Shown piece by piece: positions 24,802-33,177 of a stretch of DNA of 64,000 nucleotides. A program made the translations under genes and the position numbers. The notes under the pieces are model-generated. The model searched no databases. It worked only from the letters and a program-made list of their open reading frames with translations, and was not told where the DNA came from. The stretch is from Embleya sp040629175 (lineage in GTDB: Bacteria > Actinomycetota > Actinomycetes > Streptomycetales > Streptomycetaceae). The stretch covers positions 62,001 through 126,000 of the forward strand of contig NZ_JBEXUX010000019.1 of assembly GCF_040629175.1 (NCBI RefSeq). Direction: 5' to 3'. How positions within the stretch are numbered: the stretch's first letter is position 1; each line of letters starts with the position of its first letter.

Positions 24802-25971
24802 CTACTTCCTGCCGGGCACGATGAAGCCCTCGGGCAACACCTGCCACTTGCCGTCGACGGCCTTGACGAAACGGCTGCCCTGGACCGGGTTGTGCTTGTC
24901 GTCGGGGCCGAACACCCAGGGCGAACCCACCATCGGGTAGTCGATCGGGCTCATCTTCTTGAACGCCTCGGTGACCGACTTGCGGGTGATGTCGCCCTTC
25001 ATGCCCTTGAGCACCTGGACGAACACGTCGGCGGACATCACCGCCCCCTGGCTGAACGCGGTGCGCTGGATGCCGTGCTTGTCCATCAGTTGCGCCCAGC
25101 GCTCGTTGCCGGGCAGCGTCACGTCGGTGTACGGCTGCCACTCGGTGCCGACGTAGGCCCGCATGCCCGCGGGCACCAGCTTGGCGTTCGCGTCGGTGTA
25201 GCTGTTGGCGCCCATGATGAAGTCGACGTTCTGCATGTCCTGCGTCTGCGCCTGGGCGAACCAGGGCCCGACCTGGGCGTTGTAGAGCACGGCCTGACAG
25301 CCGGCCTGCTTGGCGGCGATCAGGTGCGGTGTGGGGTCGCCCTCGCCGACGGCGGTGTCCTTGGCGGCGAGTTGCTTGCCGGTGAGGTCGCTCCACTCCT
25401 TGATCGCGTCGCTGATCCCGCCGCCGCTGCCGGGCAGGGTGGTGTAGTACAGACAGACCTTGTCGTGGTGCAGCGTCTCGGACGCGTAGTACAGCATCGC
25501 GGTGAGCAGCTTGAACGGGCCGGGGTTGACCGGCGCGATGTCGGGGCTGTTGAAGCACGCGGGGTCGACGCCGACGGCCGGGATGGAGACGATCTTCGCG
25601 CTCTTGTACGCGGCCCGGTTGACCCCGCAGTCGACCGCGCTGGAGGAGCCGACCAGGGCGACCACGCCCTTGGACTGCACGAGTTCCACCTCGTTCTCGG
25701 TGGAACGCTGCGGGTTCATCGCGTCGTCCTTGCTGATCAATTCGAGCTTGCGGCCGTTGATCCCGCCGGCCGCGTTGACCTCGTCGAAGACGGCCTTGAC
25801 CGCCTGTGGGACCTCCGGGGTCTGGAACAGCCCGGTGATTCCGTTGATCGAGCCGACCTTGATGGCGCCGCTGGTGGAGCCGCCGTCGCTGCCGTCGCCG
25901 GCGCACGCTGTCGCGGACAGGGCGAGCGCGATGACGGCGACGGCCGTCCGGCTCACGAGGGAACGCTTCAT
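24802..25971 (-). CDS. ABC transporter substrate-binding lipoprotein (LivK type)
   Basis: 389 residues from the ATG MKRSLVSR, preceded by AAGGAC. A Sec signal with lipobox-like ATAC (Cys about residue 24) implies a lipid-anchored receptor. The mature domain is a type I periplasmic-binding (Leu/Ile/Val) fold: IKVGSINGITG, VFDEVNAAGGINGRKLELI, VALVGSSSA. The binding pocket chemistry cannot be read reliably. It delivers substrate to the LivH and LivM-LivG proteins encoded around it and is likely the best handle on the island's substrate. Confidence 0.92.
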   Translation of the reverse strand: MKRSLVSRTAVAVIALALSATACAGDGSDGGSTSGAIKVGSINGITGLFQTPEVPQAVKAVFDEVNAAGGINGRKLELISKDDAMNPQRSTENEVELVQSKGVVALVGSSSAVDCGVNRAAYKSAKIVSIPAVGVDPACFNSPDIAPVNPGPFKLLTAMLYYASETLHHDKVCLYYTTLPGSGGGISDAIKEWSDLTGKQLAAKDTAVGEGDPTPHLIAAKQAGCQAVLYNAQVGPWFAQAQTQDMQNVDFIMGANSYTDANAKLVPAGMRAYVGTEWQPYTDVTLPGNERWAQLMDKHGIQRTAFSQGAVMSADVFVQVLKGMKGDITRKSVTEAFKKMSPIDYPMVGSPWVFGPDDKHNPVQGSRFVKAVDGKWQVLPEGFIVPGRK

Positions 25972-26102
25972 GGGAACGTCCTTGTCATGGTGGATCGGTA
26001 CGCAGTCGATCCGATCGAAGGCATGCCGGGGGAACCCGGGTCGGCGTCGAGGCACACGCGCGACGCGGGGGCGGTACGGGTGGATCGGGCCCGGTCGGGC
26101 GG

Positions 26103-27941
26103 TCAGCCGGTGGGGGTGACGATCGCGGTCGGGGGGACCGCGCCGTCGGGGGTGTCGGCGCCGCCGAGGTAGGCGGCGGACACCGCGGGATCGCGCAGGA
26201 CGTCCTCGGTGGGGCCGGCGGCGATCACCTTGCCGAAGTCCAGCACGGTGACCTCGCGGCAGGCCACCCGCACCAGTTCCATGTCGTGTTCGACCAGCAG
26301 GATGGCCACTCCGTAGCGTTGCGGCACCTGGGCGAGTCGAGCTCCCAGGCGCAGCGATTCGGCGGCGGATTGGCCGGCGGCGGGTTCGTCGAGCAGGGCC
26401 ACCGCAGGTCGCGCGGCGATCGCTGCGGCCACATCGAGCAACCGGCGGGTGCCGGCGTCGACGATCGAGATGGGCAGGTCACCCACCGGACAGCCGAAGA
26501 ATTCCAGGAGTTCGTCGGCCTCGTCCCGTCCGAGCCGCCGACCCGCGCCGATGTCGAGGTATTCGTACTGGGTCAACTCGGGGGCGATCAGGGTGGTTTG
26601 GAAGGTGCGCCGCAGTCCCCGGGCCGCGCGGACCTGCGGAGCCAGGCGATCGATGGGTACGCCGTCCAGCCGGACCGAACCGGGGAGCCGGCCAAGGAAG
26701 CCGCCGACGGCGGAGATGAAGGTGGACTTGCCCGCGCCGTTGGGGCCGATCAGGCCGACCACGGTGCCGGCGGGCACGATCAGGTCGACCGCGTCCAGTG
26801 CGGTGACCGGGCCGTACTGCACCGTCAATCCGGTGACGGCCAGGGCCGGTTCGGTGCCCACTGGGCGGGCGGGAGCGCCCACGGTGCGCTCGGTCGGCGG
26901 TCCGGCGTCGGCGCGTTCGCGTTCGTCGTCGTCGGCGGTGGTGGCGGCGGCCTCCTTGCGGGCCTTGGCCAGGCGTTTGCGGTTGCGGGTGAAGTCGGTC
27001 TGGCTCATCCCGCTGCGCAGCGCGAAGATCGGTACGACGCCGAAGATGATGCCGCCCAGGTCCTGGGGCAGCTTGACCTTTTCCAGGATGGTCGCCGTCG
27101 CGGCACCGAACACCCCGCTCATCACCGCGCCTTCGGGGTGGTGCGGGCCGATCAGGATGGCGATCGCGAACAGCGTGACGGACTGACCCATGGCGAAGTT
27201 GCCGGAGACCACCAGGCCGAGTTGGCCGGCCATCAGTCCGCCGCCGATGCCGGCGATGAACGCGCTGATCGCGAAGGCGGCGAGTTTGCTGCGGGCCACC
27301 GAGATGCCGTGTGAGGCGGCGAGCCTTTCGGAGTGCCGCAGTTCGAGCCAGGAGCGGCCGAGCCGGGTCTTGTCCAGGGCGGCCAGGCCCAGCGCGATCA
27401 CGGTGAAGACGATGACGACCAGGACGAAGTAGTCGGCGTTGCTGGTGAACGCGGCCGGTCGGGCCACGGTCACCAGTTCCTCGGTGCCGGGGAACTGCTT
27501 GGCGTTGAGCACGATGTCGGTGGACACCGCCGCGCCGAAGGTGATCACGGCGAGGTTGACACCGCGAACGCGCAGTGCGGGCAGGCCGATCAGCACGCCC
27601 ACGGGTGCGGCGGCCAGCCCGCCGACGACCAGCCACACGAGCAGGCCGCCGGGGGCGTCGGCGAGGTTGAGCCGCATCACCACCCAGGCGCCGATGGCGG
27701 CGAAGGAGAGTTGGCACAGCGACATGACGCCGGCGCGGCCGACGATCACACCGTAGCTCTGCATGATCACGGCGCCGATCACGCTGGTGATGGCGAGGTA
27801 GAGCCAGTAGGGCGAGAGGATGTTGGGGATCGCGACGCAGGCCACGATCGCGAAGGCGATCATGCCGGTCGCGGAGCGCTTGTCGATCAGGTCCATGACG
27901 GTGGATTTCCGGCCGGCGGGGGTCTTGGTGGTGGAAGTCAT
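26103..27941 (-). CDS. Fused ABC permease and ATPase (LivM-LivG) with an atypical signature motif
   Basis: 612 residues. Residues about 25-330 are a LivM-type permease with about eight helices (GVIVGRAGVMSLCQLSFAAIG, LRHSERLAASHGIS loop). A charged, Ala-rich linker (about 335-375) leads to a LivG-type ATPase with Walker A GPNGAGKST (about 397-405), Walker B VALLDEPAAG (about 510) and the H-loop VEHDM. The ABC signature, normally LSxGxxRR in LivG proteins, reads SIVDAGTRRLLDVAAAIA here, so the LSGGQ-like Leu-Ser is not conserved. The partner LivF keeps a normal signature, so one composite ATP site may be impaired. The start overlaps the livF-like stop. Confidence 0.9.
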   Translation of the reverse strand: MTSTTKTPAGRKSTVMDLIDKRSATGMIAFAIVACVAIPNILSPYWLYLAITSVIGAVIMQSYGVIVGRAGVMSLCQLSFAAIGAWVVMRLNLADAPGGLLVWLVVGGLAAAPVGVLIGLPALRVRGVNLAVITFGAAVSTDIVLNAKQFPGTEELVTVARPAAFTSNADYFVLVVIVFTVIALGLAALDKTRLGRSWLELRHSERLAASHGISVARSKLAAFAISAFIAGIGGGLMAGQLGLVVSGNFAMGQSVTLFAIAILIGPHHPEGAVMSGVFGAATATILEKVKLPQDLGGIIFGVVPIFALRSGMSQTDFTRNRKRLAKARKEAAATTADDDERERADAGPPTERTVGAPARPVGTEPALAVTGLTVQYGPVTALDAVDLIVPAGTVVGLIGPNGAGKSTFISAVGGFLGRLPGSVRLDGVPIDRLAPQVRAARGLRRTFQTTLIAPELTQYEYLDIGAGRRLGRDEADELLEFFGCPVGDLPISIVDAGTRRLLDVAAAIAARPAVALLDEPAAGQSAAESLRLGARLAQVPQRYGVAILLVEHDMELVRVACREVTVLDFGKVIAAGPTEDVLRDPAVSAAYLGGADTPDGAVPPTAIVTPTG

Positions 27942-28738
27942 CGGCTGCCACCGCCGATTCGGGCGGGCTCGGCGGCGGGGCCGGGTGGGTCGGTGGGTCG
28001 CGGTGCGGTGGTCGAGCCGAAGTAGTACTCGTGCAGAAGTTCGGGTTTGCCGCGCAGTTCGGCGCACGGTCCGTCGTGCACGATGCGGCCCTTGCGCAGG
28101 ACGTAGGCGTGCGTGCCGACGCCGAGGGCGAGGTTGGCGAACTGTTCGATGAGCAGGATGGCCAGTCCCTCGGCGGCGAGTTCGCCGACCACGCGCATCA
28201 GCCGGTGGACCACCATGGGGGCCAGGCCGAGCGACATCTCGTCGACCAGGACCACCTTGGGGTCGGTGACCAGGGCGCGGCCGAGCACGAGCATCTGCTG
28301 TTCGCCGCCGGAGAGATGGCCGGCCTGGAGGGTGCGGCGGCGGGCCAGTTCCGGGAAGAGTCGGTAGACGGTGTCCGGATCGCCGGCGCCGGCGCGGGCG
28401 ACCAGCAGGTTCTGTTCGACGGTGAGGGTGCGGAAGGTGGTGCGGGCCTGTTCGACGTAGCCGACGCCGGCCCGGGCGCGCTTGTGCACGGGCAGCTTGT
28501 GCACCGGGCGGTCGCCGAGTTCGATGGTGCCGGCCGTGGTGCGTACCAGGCCCGCGATGCCGTCCATCAGGGTGGTCTTGCCCGCGCCGTTGGCGCCCAG
28601 GAGCACGGTGACCGCGCCGGGGGCCACGTCCAGCGAGACATCGTGCACCACCGGGATCTCGTCCCGGGCGATGGCCACGCCCCGCAGCCGCAGCACGGCC
28701 GCGGTGTCCGCCTCGCGCGCCGGGCTCGCCGCGCTCAT
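27938..28738 (-). CDS. ABC transporter ATPase (LivF type)
   Basis: 266 residues. Walker A is GANGAGKTT (about 47), Q-loop VEQARTTFRTLTVEQN, signature HLSGGEQQM (about 138-146), Walker B VVLVDEMSLGLAP and the H-loop equivalent IEQF, with Gln in place of His as is usual in LivF. The start overlaps the esterase stop by 4 bp and the end overlaps the livM-livG fusion by 4 bp, so the genes are translationally coupled. It pairs with the ATPase half of the fusion protein to power uptake. Confidence 0.93.
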   Translation of the reverse strand: MSAASPAREADTAAVLRLRGVAIARDEIPVVHDVSLDVAPGAVTVLLGANGAGKTTLMDGIAGLVRTTAGTIELGDRPVHKLPVHKRARAGVGYVEQARTTFRTLTVEQNLLVARAGAGDPDTVYRLFPELARRRTLQAGHLSGGEQQMLVLGRALVTDPKVVLVDEMSLGLAPMVVHRLMRVVGELAAEGLAILLIEQFANLALGVGTHAYVLRKGRIVHDGPCAELRGKPELLHEYYFGSTTAPRPTDPPGPAAEPARIGGGSR

Positions 28739-29685
28739 CCCGTCTTCCCGGCGAATGCGTCCCGCAGCGCCCCGACGACCAGTTCGTGCGCCCGCGCGGC
28801 ATCGGTGAGATCGGTGGCGAGCAGCCCGAAGAAGCCGTGGATGAGCCCGTCGAAGCGCACCGTCCGGGCCGGGGTGCCGGCCGCGTTCAACGCCTTCGCG
28901 TAGTCCTCGCCCTCGTCGCGGAGCACGTCGTATTCGGCGCCCAGGACGAGTGCGGGCGGCAGCGCGGAGAGGTCGTCGGCGCGACTGGGCAGCAGGTACG
29001 GATCGGCCAGGTCGGCGGCGTCGCGCGGGTATTGGGTGAAGAACCAGTCCATGCTCGCCTTGGACAGGAAGTAGCCGTCGGCGAACTCCCGGTAGGAGGA
29101 CCGCCCGTCGTCGGGATGGCCGACCACGGGCGACACGAGCACCTGGAGGGCGATCGGCGGGCCGCCCAGATCGCGGCTCTTGAGCGCGACCACGGCGGCC
29201 AGGTTGCCGCCCGCGCTCTCCCCGCCGACCGCGATCCGGGTGCCGTCCAGGCCCCACCGGTCGCCGTGTTCGTGCAGCCACCCCGGCACGGCGTAGCAGT
29301 CGTCGGCGGCGGCCGGGTACGGGTTCTCCGGCGCGAGGCGATAGTCGACCGAGACCACCGCGGTCTCGGCGCCGGCGCACACGACACGACAGGCGTACTC
29401 GTTCTCGTCGAGACAGCCGATGGTCCAGCCGCCGCCGTGGAACCAGACCAGGACCGGGAACGGCCCGGGACCCTCGGGGGTGTAGAGGCGGACCGGGATG
29501 TCGCCGGCCGGTCCGGGGATCGTGGTGTCGCGGACCGAGCCCACGCTCGGCAGTCGCTCCGGCATCGACCAGGCGAGGGCGAACCCGTCCCGCATGGCCT
29601 GGGCGTCCAGGGCGACGGGAGCGGGTCCGGAGGCGCCGATCCGAGTGCGCTCGATGATGTCCTGGGCTTCCGGATGCAGGGGCAC
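28735..29685 (-). CDS. Alpha/beta-hydrolase esterase, hormone-sensitive-lipase family
   Basis: 316 residues from a GTG with GGGAGG five bases upstream; a TTG at 29709 would lie inside operator site D. The HSL hallmarks are the oxyanion motif WFHGGGWTIG, the nucleophile elbow GGESAGGN, catalytic Asp in LVLGAEYDVLRDEG and His in LIHGFFGL. No signal peptide is present. Such enzymes cleave short-chain esters. As first gene of the importer operon, it may deacylate the substrate just after entry. Confidence 0.9.
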   Translation of the reverse strand: MPLHPEAQDIIERTRIGASGPAPVALDAQAMRDGFALAWSMPERLPSVGSVRDTTIPGPAGDIPVRLYTPEGPGPFPVLVWFHGGGWTIGCLDENEYACRVVCAGAETAVVSVDYRLAPENPYPAAADDCYAVPGWLHEHGDRWGLDGTRIAVGGESAGGNLAAVVALKSRDLGGPPIALQVLVSPVVGHPDDGRSSYREFADGYFLSKASMDWFFTQYPRDAADLADPYLLPSRADDLSALPPALVLGAEYDVLRDEGEDYAKALNAAGTPARTVRFDGLIHGFFGLLATDLTDAARAHELVVGALRDAFAGKTG

Positions 29686-29701
29686 CGTTGCCTCCCAATC
29701 G

Positions 29702-29726
29702 ACTCGCAAATCGTATCTGATTGCGT
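29702..29726. promoter_or_regulatory. Operator-like site D between the esterase and amidohydrolase genes
   Basis: CGCAA (29705-29709) and TTGCG (29721-29725) flank AATCGTAT (29709-29716) and TATCTGATT (29714-29722). The 13-mer starting AAATCGTATCTGA differs by one base from the matching stretch of site B. It lies between divergent transcription units at the head of the importer operon. Confidence 0.6.
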
Positions 29727-29776
29727 GTACGGTATGGGCTTCCGGTGGGCCTGTCCAGATCCCAGGAGGAAATTAA

Positions 29777-31183
29777 GTGCGCGACCACGAATCGCCGAAC
29801 ACCACCCGCCCGGCCGACCTGGTGCTCACCGGAGGCCGCGTGCACACCTTCGACGCCCGGGACCGAACCGCGAGTGCGATCGCCGTCACCGAGGGCCGCA
29901 TCACCCACGTGGGCGAGGACGCCGACACCACCCCGCTGATCGGCCCCGACACGCGCGTGATCCCCCTGCACGGCGGCGCGGTGCTGCCCGGGATCAACGA
30001 CTCCCACCTGCACGGGGTGTGGCTCGGCGCGATGTGGCCGCACCTGCTGATGGACCGACTGAGCGGCGACGGACACCCGGATCCGGCGGACGCGCCCCCG
30101 GAGCCGGCGCTGCGTACGACGGCCGACCGGCAGGCCGCGATCCTGCGCACCCACGAACTTCTGGCCTCGCTCGGCGTGACCAGCTACACCGAACCGGGCC
30201 TGGGTCCCGGCGAGGACGACGGCGCGAGCGGCTGTTTCGGCTCCGCCGCACTCCGGGACTACGCCGCGTTGGCCGCGCAGGGTCGGCTCACCGCACGGGT
30301 CACCGCCCTGCTGCTCTTCGGCGAGCTGGACGGACCCAGCTCGGCGGACGCGTTCGCCGCCGGACTGCGCGGGTTCGCCGCGCCGGCCGAGGTGGCCGGC
30401 TGGTTCCGGGTGGCCGGGGTGAAGATCTTCGCGGACGGCATCCCGCCGATGCGCAGCGCCTGGGTGTGCGAGCCCTACCCGGACGGGTCACACGGCTCGC
30501 TGCTGATCGACGGCGACACGGCCGAGCGACGCCGGGAACGGCTGGCCGGGATGATCCGCGCCGCGCACGCCGCCGGGCACCAGATCGGCGTGCACTCCAC
30601 CGGCGACCGCACCTCCGCCGCGGTGGTCGCCGCACTGCGCGCCGCCCTGGACGAGCACCCGCGCCCCGACGCCCGGCACTACCTCATCCACGGCGACCTG
30701 CTGCATCCGGACACGCTGGCCGAGATGGCCGCGGCCGGCATCGGCCTGAACACCCAGCCCGGCATCACGGTGGCCACCCGACACCTGCTCCACGACACGC
30801 TCGGCCCGCAGACCCTGGCCCGGATGTGTCCCACCCGCGAGGCGCTCGACGCCGGCATCGAGGTGTGCCTGAGTTCGGACGCCCCCGTCCTCACCCCCGA
30901 CTGGCGCCGCGGCGTGGTCGCCGCCGTGACCCGCACCGGCGTCGACGGCACCGTGTGCGGCCCCGAGCAGCGCCTGGCCCTGCGCGAGGCGTTGCGCGCC
31001 TACACCGGCACACCCGCCCGCCAGGACGGCGCCGAATCGTGGAAGGGCTCGCTGGCACCCGGCATGGCGGCGGACCTGTGTGTCCTGGCCACCGACCCCT
31101 TCGCCACCGAACCCACCGCGCTCCCGGAAATCCCGATCACCCACACCGTGGTCGCCGGCCGGGTGGTGTATGAAAAGTCCTGA
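29777..31183 (+). CDS. Amidohydrolase family protein (YtcJ-like)
   Basis: 468 residues from a GTG with AGGAGGA (29764-29770) six bases upstream. The metal-dependent amidohydrolase barrel is complete: INDSHLHG (HxH), a Lys in GVKIFADGIP that may be carbamylated, His in IGVHSTGDR, His in YLIHGDLLHPDT and catalytic Asp in LSSDAPVLTPDW. YtcJ-like enzymes hydrolyse amides, formamides or ring C-N bonds. It is cytosolic. Divergent from the importer operon, it may release an amine or acid from the imported compound. Confidence 0.9.
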   Translation: MRDHESPNTTRPADLVLTGGRVHTFDARDRTASAIAVTEGRITHVGEDADTTPLIGPDTRVIPLHGGAVLPGINDSHLHGVWLGAMWPHLLMDRLSGDGHPDPADAPPEPALRTTADRQAAILRTHELLASLGVTSYTEPGLGPGEDDGASGCFGSAALRDYAALAAQGRLTARVTALLLFGELDGPSSADAFAAGLRGFAAPAEVAGWFRVAGVKIFADGIPPMRSAWVCEPYPDGSHGSLLIDGDTAERRRERLAGMIRAAHAAGHQIGVHSTGDRTSAAVVAALRAALDEHPRPDARHYLIHGDLLHPDTLAEMAAAGIGLNTQPGITVATRHLLHDTLGPQTLARMCPTREALDAGIEVCLSSDAPVLTPDWRRGVVAAVTRTGVDGTVCGPEQRLALREALRAYTGTPARQDGAESWKGSLAPGMAADLCVLATDPFATEPTALPEIPITHTVVAGRVVYEKS

Positions 31184-31263
31184 AGCCCCGCACCACCCCG
31201 ACCGCCCGGCGCCGCCCCTCCCGGAACGACCCGGCCGGGCCCTACCCTCGCCAAGGACGCGTG

Positions 31264-31833
31264 ATGACCCCAGGCCCCACCCCGCCGCCGTCCTCCCCGC
31301 CTCCCGACGGGCACGCCGAGGACCCGGTGCCGGGCCCGCACGGCACGAACGCCGGGACCGGCTTCCACCCGCACCTGCCCGACCCGGCCGGCGCCGGCTC
31401 GCCGCGACTGCGTCTGCACCACGTCCGCGCCGACGCCCTCGACGCCGACACGACCCAGACGAGCGGCATGCGCCGCTTCGCCGCCGTCAGCAGGCACACG
31501 GTCGGATCCGAAAAGTTGTTCATGGGTCAGACCCACGTGGCCCCGGCCACCTCGTCCGGCGATCACCACCACGGCGACTCCGAGACCGCGATCCACGTGA
31601 TCAGCGGGCATCCGGTCTTCGTCTTCGCCGACGACTCCTCCGGCGAGGTCCGCGAGGTCCGCCTCCGGGCGAGCCCCGGCGACTACATCTTCGTCCCGCC
31701 GTTCGTCCCGCACCGCGAGGAGAACCCGGACCCCGACACCGAAGCGGTGGTCGTGATCGCCCGCAGCACCCAGGAGGCCATCGTGGTCAACCTCCCCGGC
31801 CTGTACGCCCTGCACGACGACCCGCCGAGGTAA
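31264..31833 (+). CDS. Cupin-domain protein
   Basis: 189 residues; the ATG has AAGGA six bases upstream, with a GTG directly before it as alternative. A Pro/Gly-rich N-terminus (about 1-50) precedes a single cupin barrel: motif 1 SSGDHHHGDSETAIHVISG carries the His and Glu metal ligands, and motif 2 PGDYIFVPPFVPHREEN carries the last His. It may be a metal-dependent isomerase or dioxygenase, or a ligand-binding protein. It starts 80 bp after the amidohydrolase and is probably cotranscribed with it. Confidence 0.85.
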   Translation: MTPGPTPPPSSPPPDGHAEDPVPGPHGTNAGTGFHPHLPDPAGAGSPRLRLHHVRADALDADTTQTSGMRRFAAVSRHTVGSEKLFMGQTHVAPATSSGDHHHGDSETAIHVISGHPVFVFADDSSGEVREVRLRASPGDYIFVPPFVPHREENPDPDTEAVVVIARSTQEAIVVNLPGLYALHDDPPR

Positions 31834-31860
31834 CGCCGCCCGTCGGGGCCGGGGTCGCGG

Positions 31861-32484
31861 TCAGGGCAGCCGCGAGGACCGCGAGGCCGAACCCGCCTGC
31901 CAGGTCGCGTCCGAGCGACCCCGGCCCACGCCGATCGCCGCAGCGGCGCCGATCAGGCCCAGCACGATCAGCACGATGCCGGCCAACACGGCCAACACCT
32001 TGGTGCTCGTCACCGGGGCGGCCATCAGCACGATGCCGGCGACGATGTCCACGAGCCCGAAGAACACCATCCAGCCCCGACCGGGCAAACCCGCGTTGGC
32101 CAGCGCGCCCACCAGTTCGGCGATGCCGCGAACGAGCCAGCAGATACCGATCCACACGGCCAACACGGTGACCGAGCGCGAGCCACCGCCCAGACACAGG
32201 ATGCCCAGCACCACGGACAACAGGCCGCTGACGATCAGCACCGCCCGCACCCCGCCCGCGAACAGCGCGCCCGCCCCCAGCACGAGCTGGATCACGCCGC
32301 TGACCAGCAGATACAGCCCGAACAAAACGGCCACCACCTGCACCGTCCGGGTCGGCCAGGCCAGTACGACCACACCCAGGACCACCGAGGCGAACGCGAG
32401 CACGAGCAGCATCCGCGACACCCCCGCCGATCCCCATGCGGCTCCCGCCGACCGGTTCCCGACGCCACGAGAGATCGGGGACAT
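31861..32484 (-). CDS. HdeD/DUF308-family membrane protein
   Basis: 207 residues from the ATG preceded by GGGAGG. Six hydrophobic helices run from about residue 25 to 190 (for example LLVLAFASVVLGVVVLAW and GWMVFFGLVDIVAGIVLMAA), arranged as the repeated two-helix units of the HdeD family. HdeD relatives are linked to acid stress in enterics; their role in actinomycetes is unknown. It is convergent with the cupin gene (27 bp apart) and outside the catabolic island. Confidence 0.8.
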   Translation of the reverse strand: MSPISRGVGNRSAGAAWGSAGVSRMLLVLAFASVVLGVVVLAWPTRTVQVVAVLFGLYLLVSGVIQLVLGAGALFAGGVRAVLIVSGLLSVVLGILCLGGGSRSVTVLAVWIGICWLVRGIAELVGALANAGLPGRGWMVFFGLVDIVAGIVLMAAPVTSTKVLAVLAGIVLIVLGLIGAAAAIGVGRGRSDATWQAGSASRSSRLP

Positions 32485-32611
32485 GTTTCCTCCCGGTGAT
32501 CGACGCTCGCGCCCACCCGGATCCGGCGAGCCGCTCGCGCGTACTCCCATCCACCGTCGCACGCACGCCGGCGGGACGCCGGCGCGCCCGCGCCCGCGAT
32601 CCCGACCCGGC

Positions 32612-32839
32612 CTACGGAGCCGGCGGATGCGAGAGGCGACAGGAGTCGCAGCTGTACCTGGGTGCCGCCTGGGGCAGCTCGCGAGTGGTCCGAGCCCATT
32701 CCCGCACCAACGAATCGAACACCGGTGTCGCGCCCACCCCGATCGACCACATCTGCCGCGGCGCCCCGGGAGCACAGCCGAACGCTCCCGCACCCGGCCC
32801 GCACCAGCGCGTCACCGTCGAACTCGACTCGTCGTTCAT
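32612..32839 (-). CDS. Small hypothetical protein with a C-terminal CxxC
   Basis: 75 residues, MNDESSSTVTRWCGPGAG at the start and YSCDSCRLSH near the end. AAGGAGG sits only two bases from the ATG, closer than normal. The CxxC pair plus two further cysteines could bind a metal or form disulfides. It is probably a short soluble protein. I do not recognise a family. Coding quality is fair but the call rests on one frame. Confidence 0.45.
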   Translation of the reverse strand: MNDESSSTVTRWCGPGAGAFGCAPGAPRQMWSIGVGATPVFDSLVREWARTTRELPQAAPRYSCDSCRLSHPPAP

Positions 32840-32982
32840 GCCCTCCTTGATAGTTCCGAGGCAGGCCCCACTCGGTGCATCGGCGTGCGTTCCACTCGAT
32901 CGGGTGACATATTGCGCCCCGGAGCGTGTGCATACGACGGGACCCGACCGAAGCCTCCGGCCGGGTCCCGCCGTACCGGGCC

Positions 32983-33005
32983 GGGCGGCGGGGAGGCCGC
33001 CGCCC
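32983..33005 (-). terminator. Hairpin after the small secreted peptide gene
   Basis: GGGCGGCGG (32983-32991) pairs with CCGCCGCCC (32997-33005) across a 5-nt loop, eight bases beyond the stop on the minus strand. A second hairpin (32938-32946 with 32962-32970) lies beyond it. Confidence 0.5.
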
Positions 33006-33012
33006 GTCCGGG

Positions 33013-33177
33013 TCAGCCCAGCAGCTTGACCGCCTGGTAGTAGGTCCAGGCCGTGGCGTTGCAGGTGCCGCGCGGCACGTCGCCGTACCCGGCACACACG
33101 CGCTTGATCGTGGTCGCGCCGAGTCCGGCGGCGACCGCCATCGAGGTACCGGCGAGAATTGTGGTCAGTCGACGCAT
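33013..33177 (-). CDS. Small secreted peptide with two cysteines
   Basis: 54 residues. GGAGG lies six bases before the ATG. The N-terminus MRRLTTILAGTSMAVAAGLG is a Sec signal peptide, probably cut after about residue 21. The mature peptide of about 33 residues holds Cys28 and Cys39, spaced to form one disulfide, and ends in TYYQAVKLLG. No family is recognised. A signalling, antimicrobial or surface role is possible. Confidence 0.7.
   Translation of the reverse strand: MRRLTTILAGTSMAVAAGLGATTIKRVCAGYGDVPRGTCNATAWTYYQAVKLLG

Noticed and set aside
22682..25906. A single 1074-residue minus-strand frame spanning the zinc dehydrogenase, livH and livK regions
   Set aside because: Only the dehydrogenase part is protein-like. 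The rest is an Arg/Gly-rich antisense-type frame that runs through livH and livK, which are coded in other frames.
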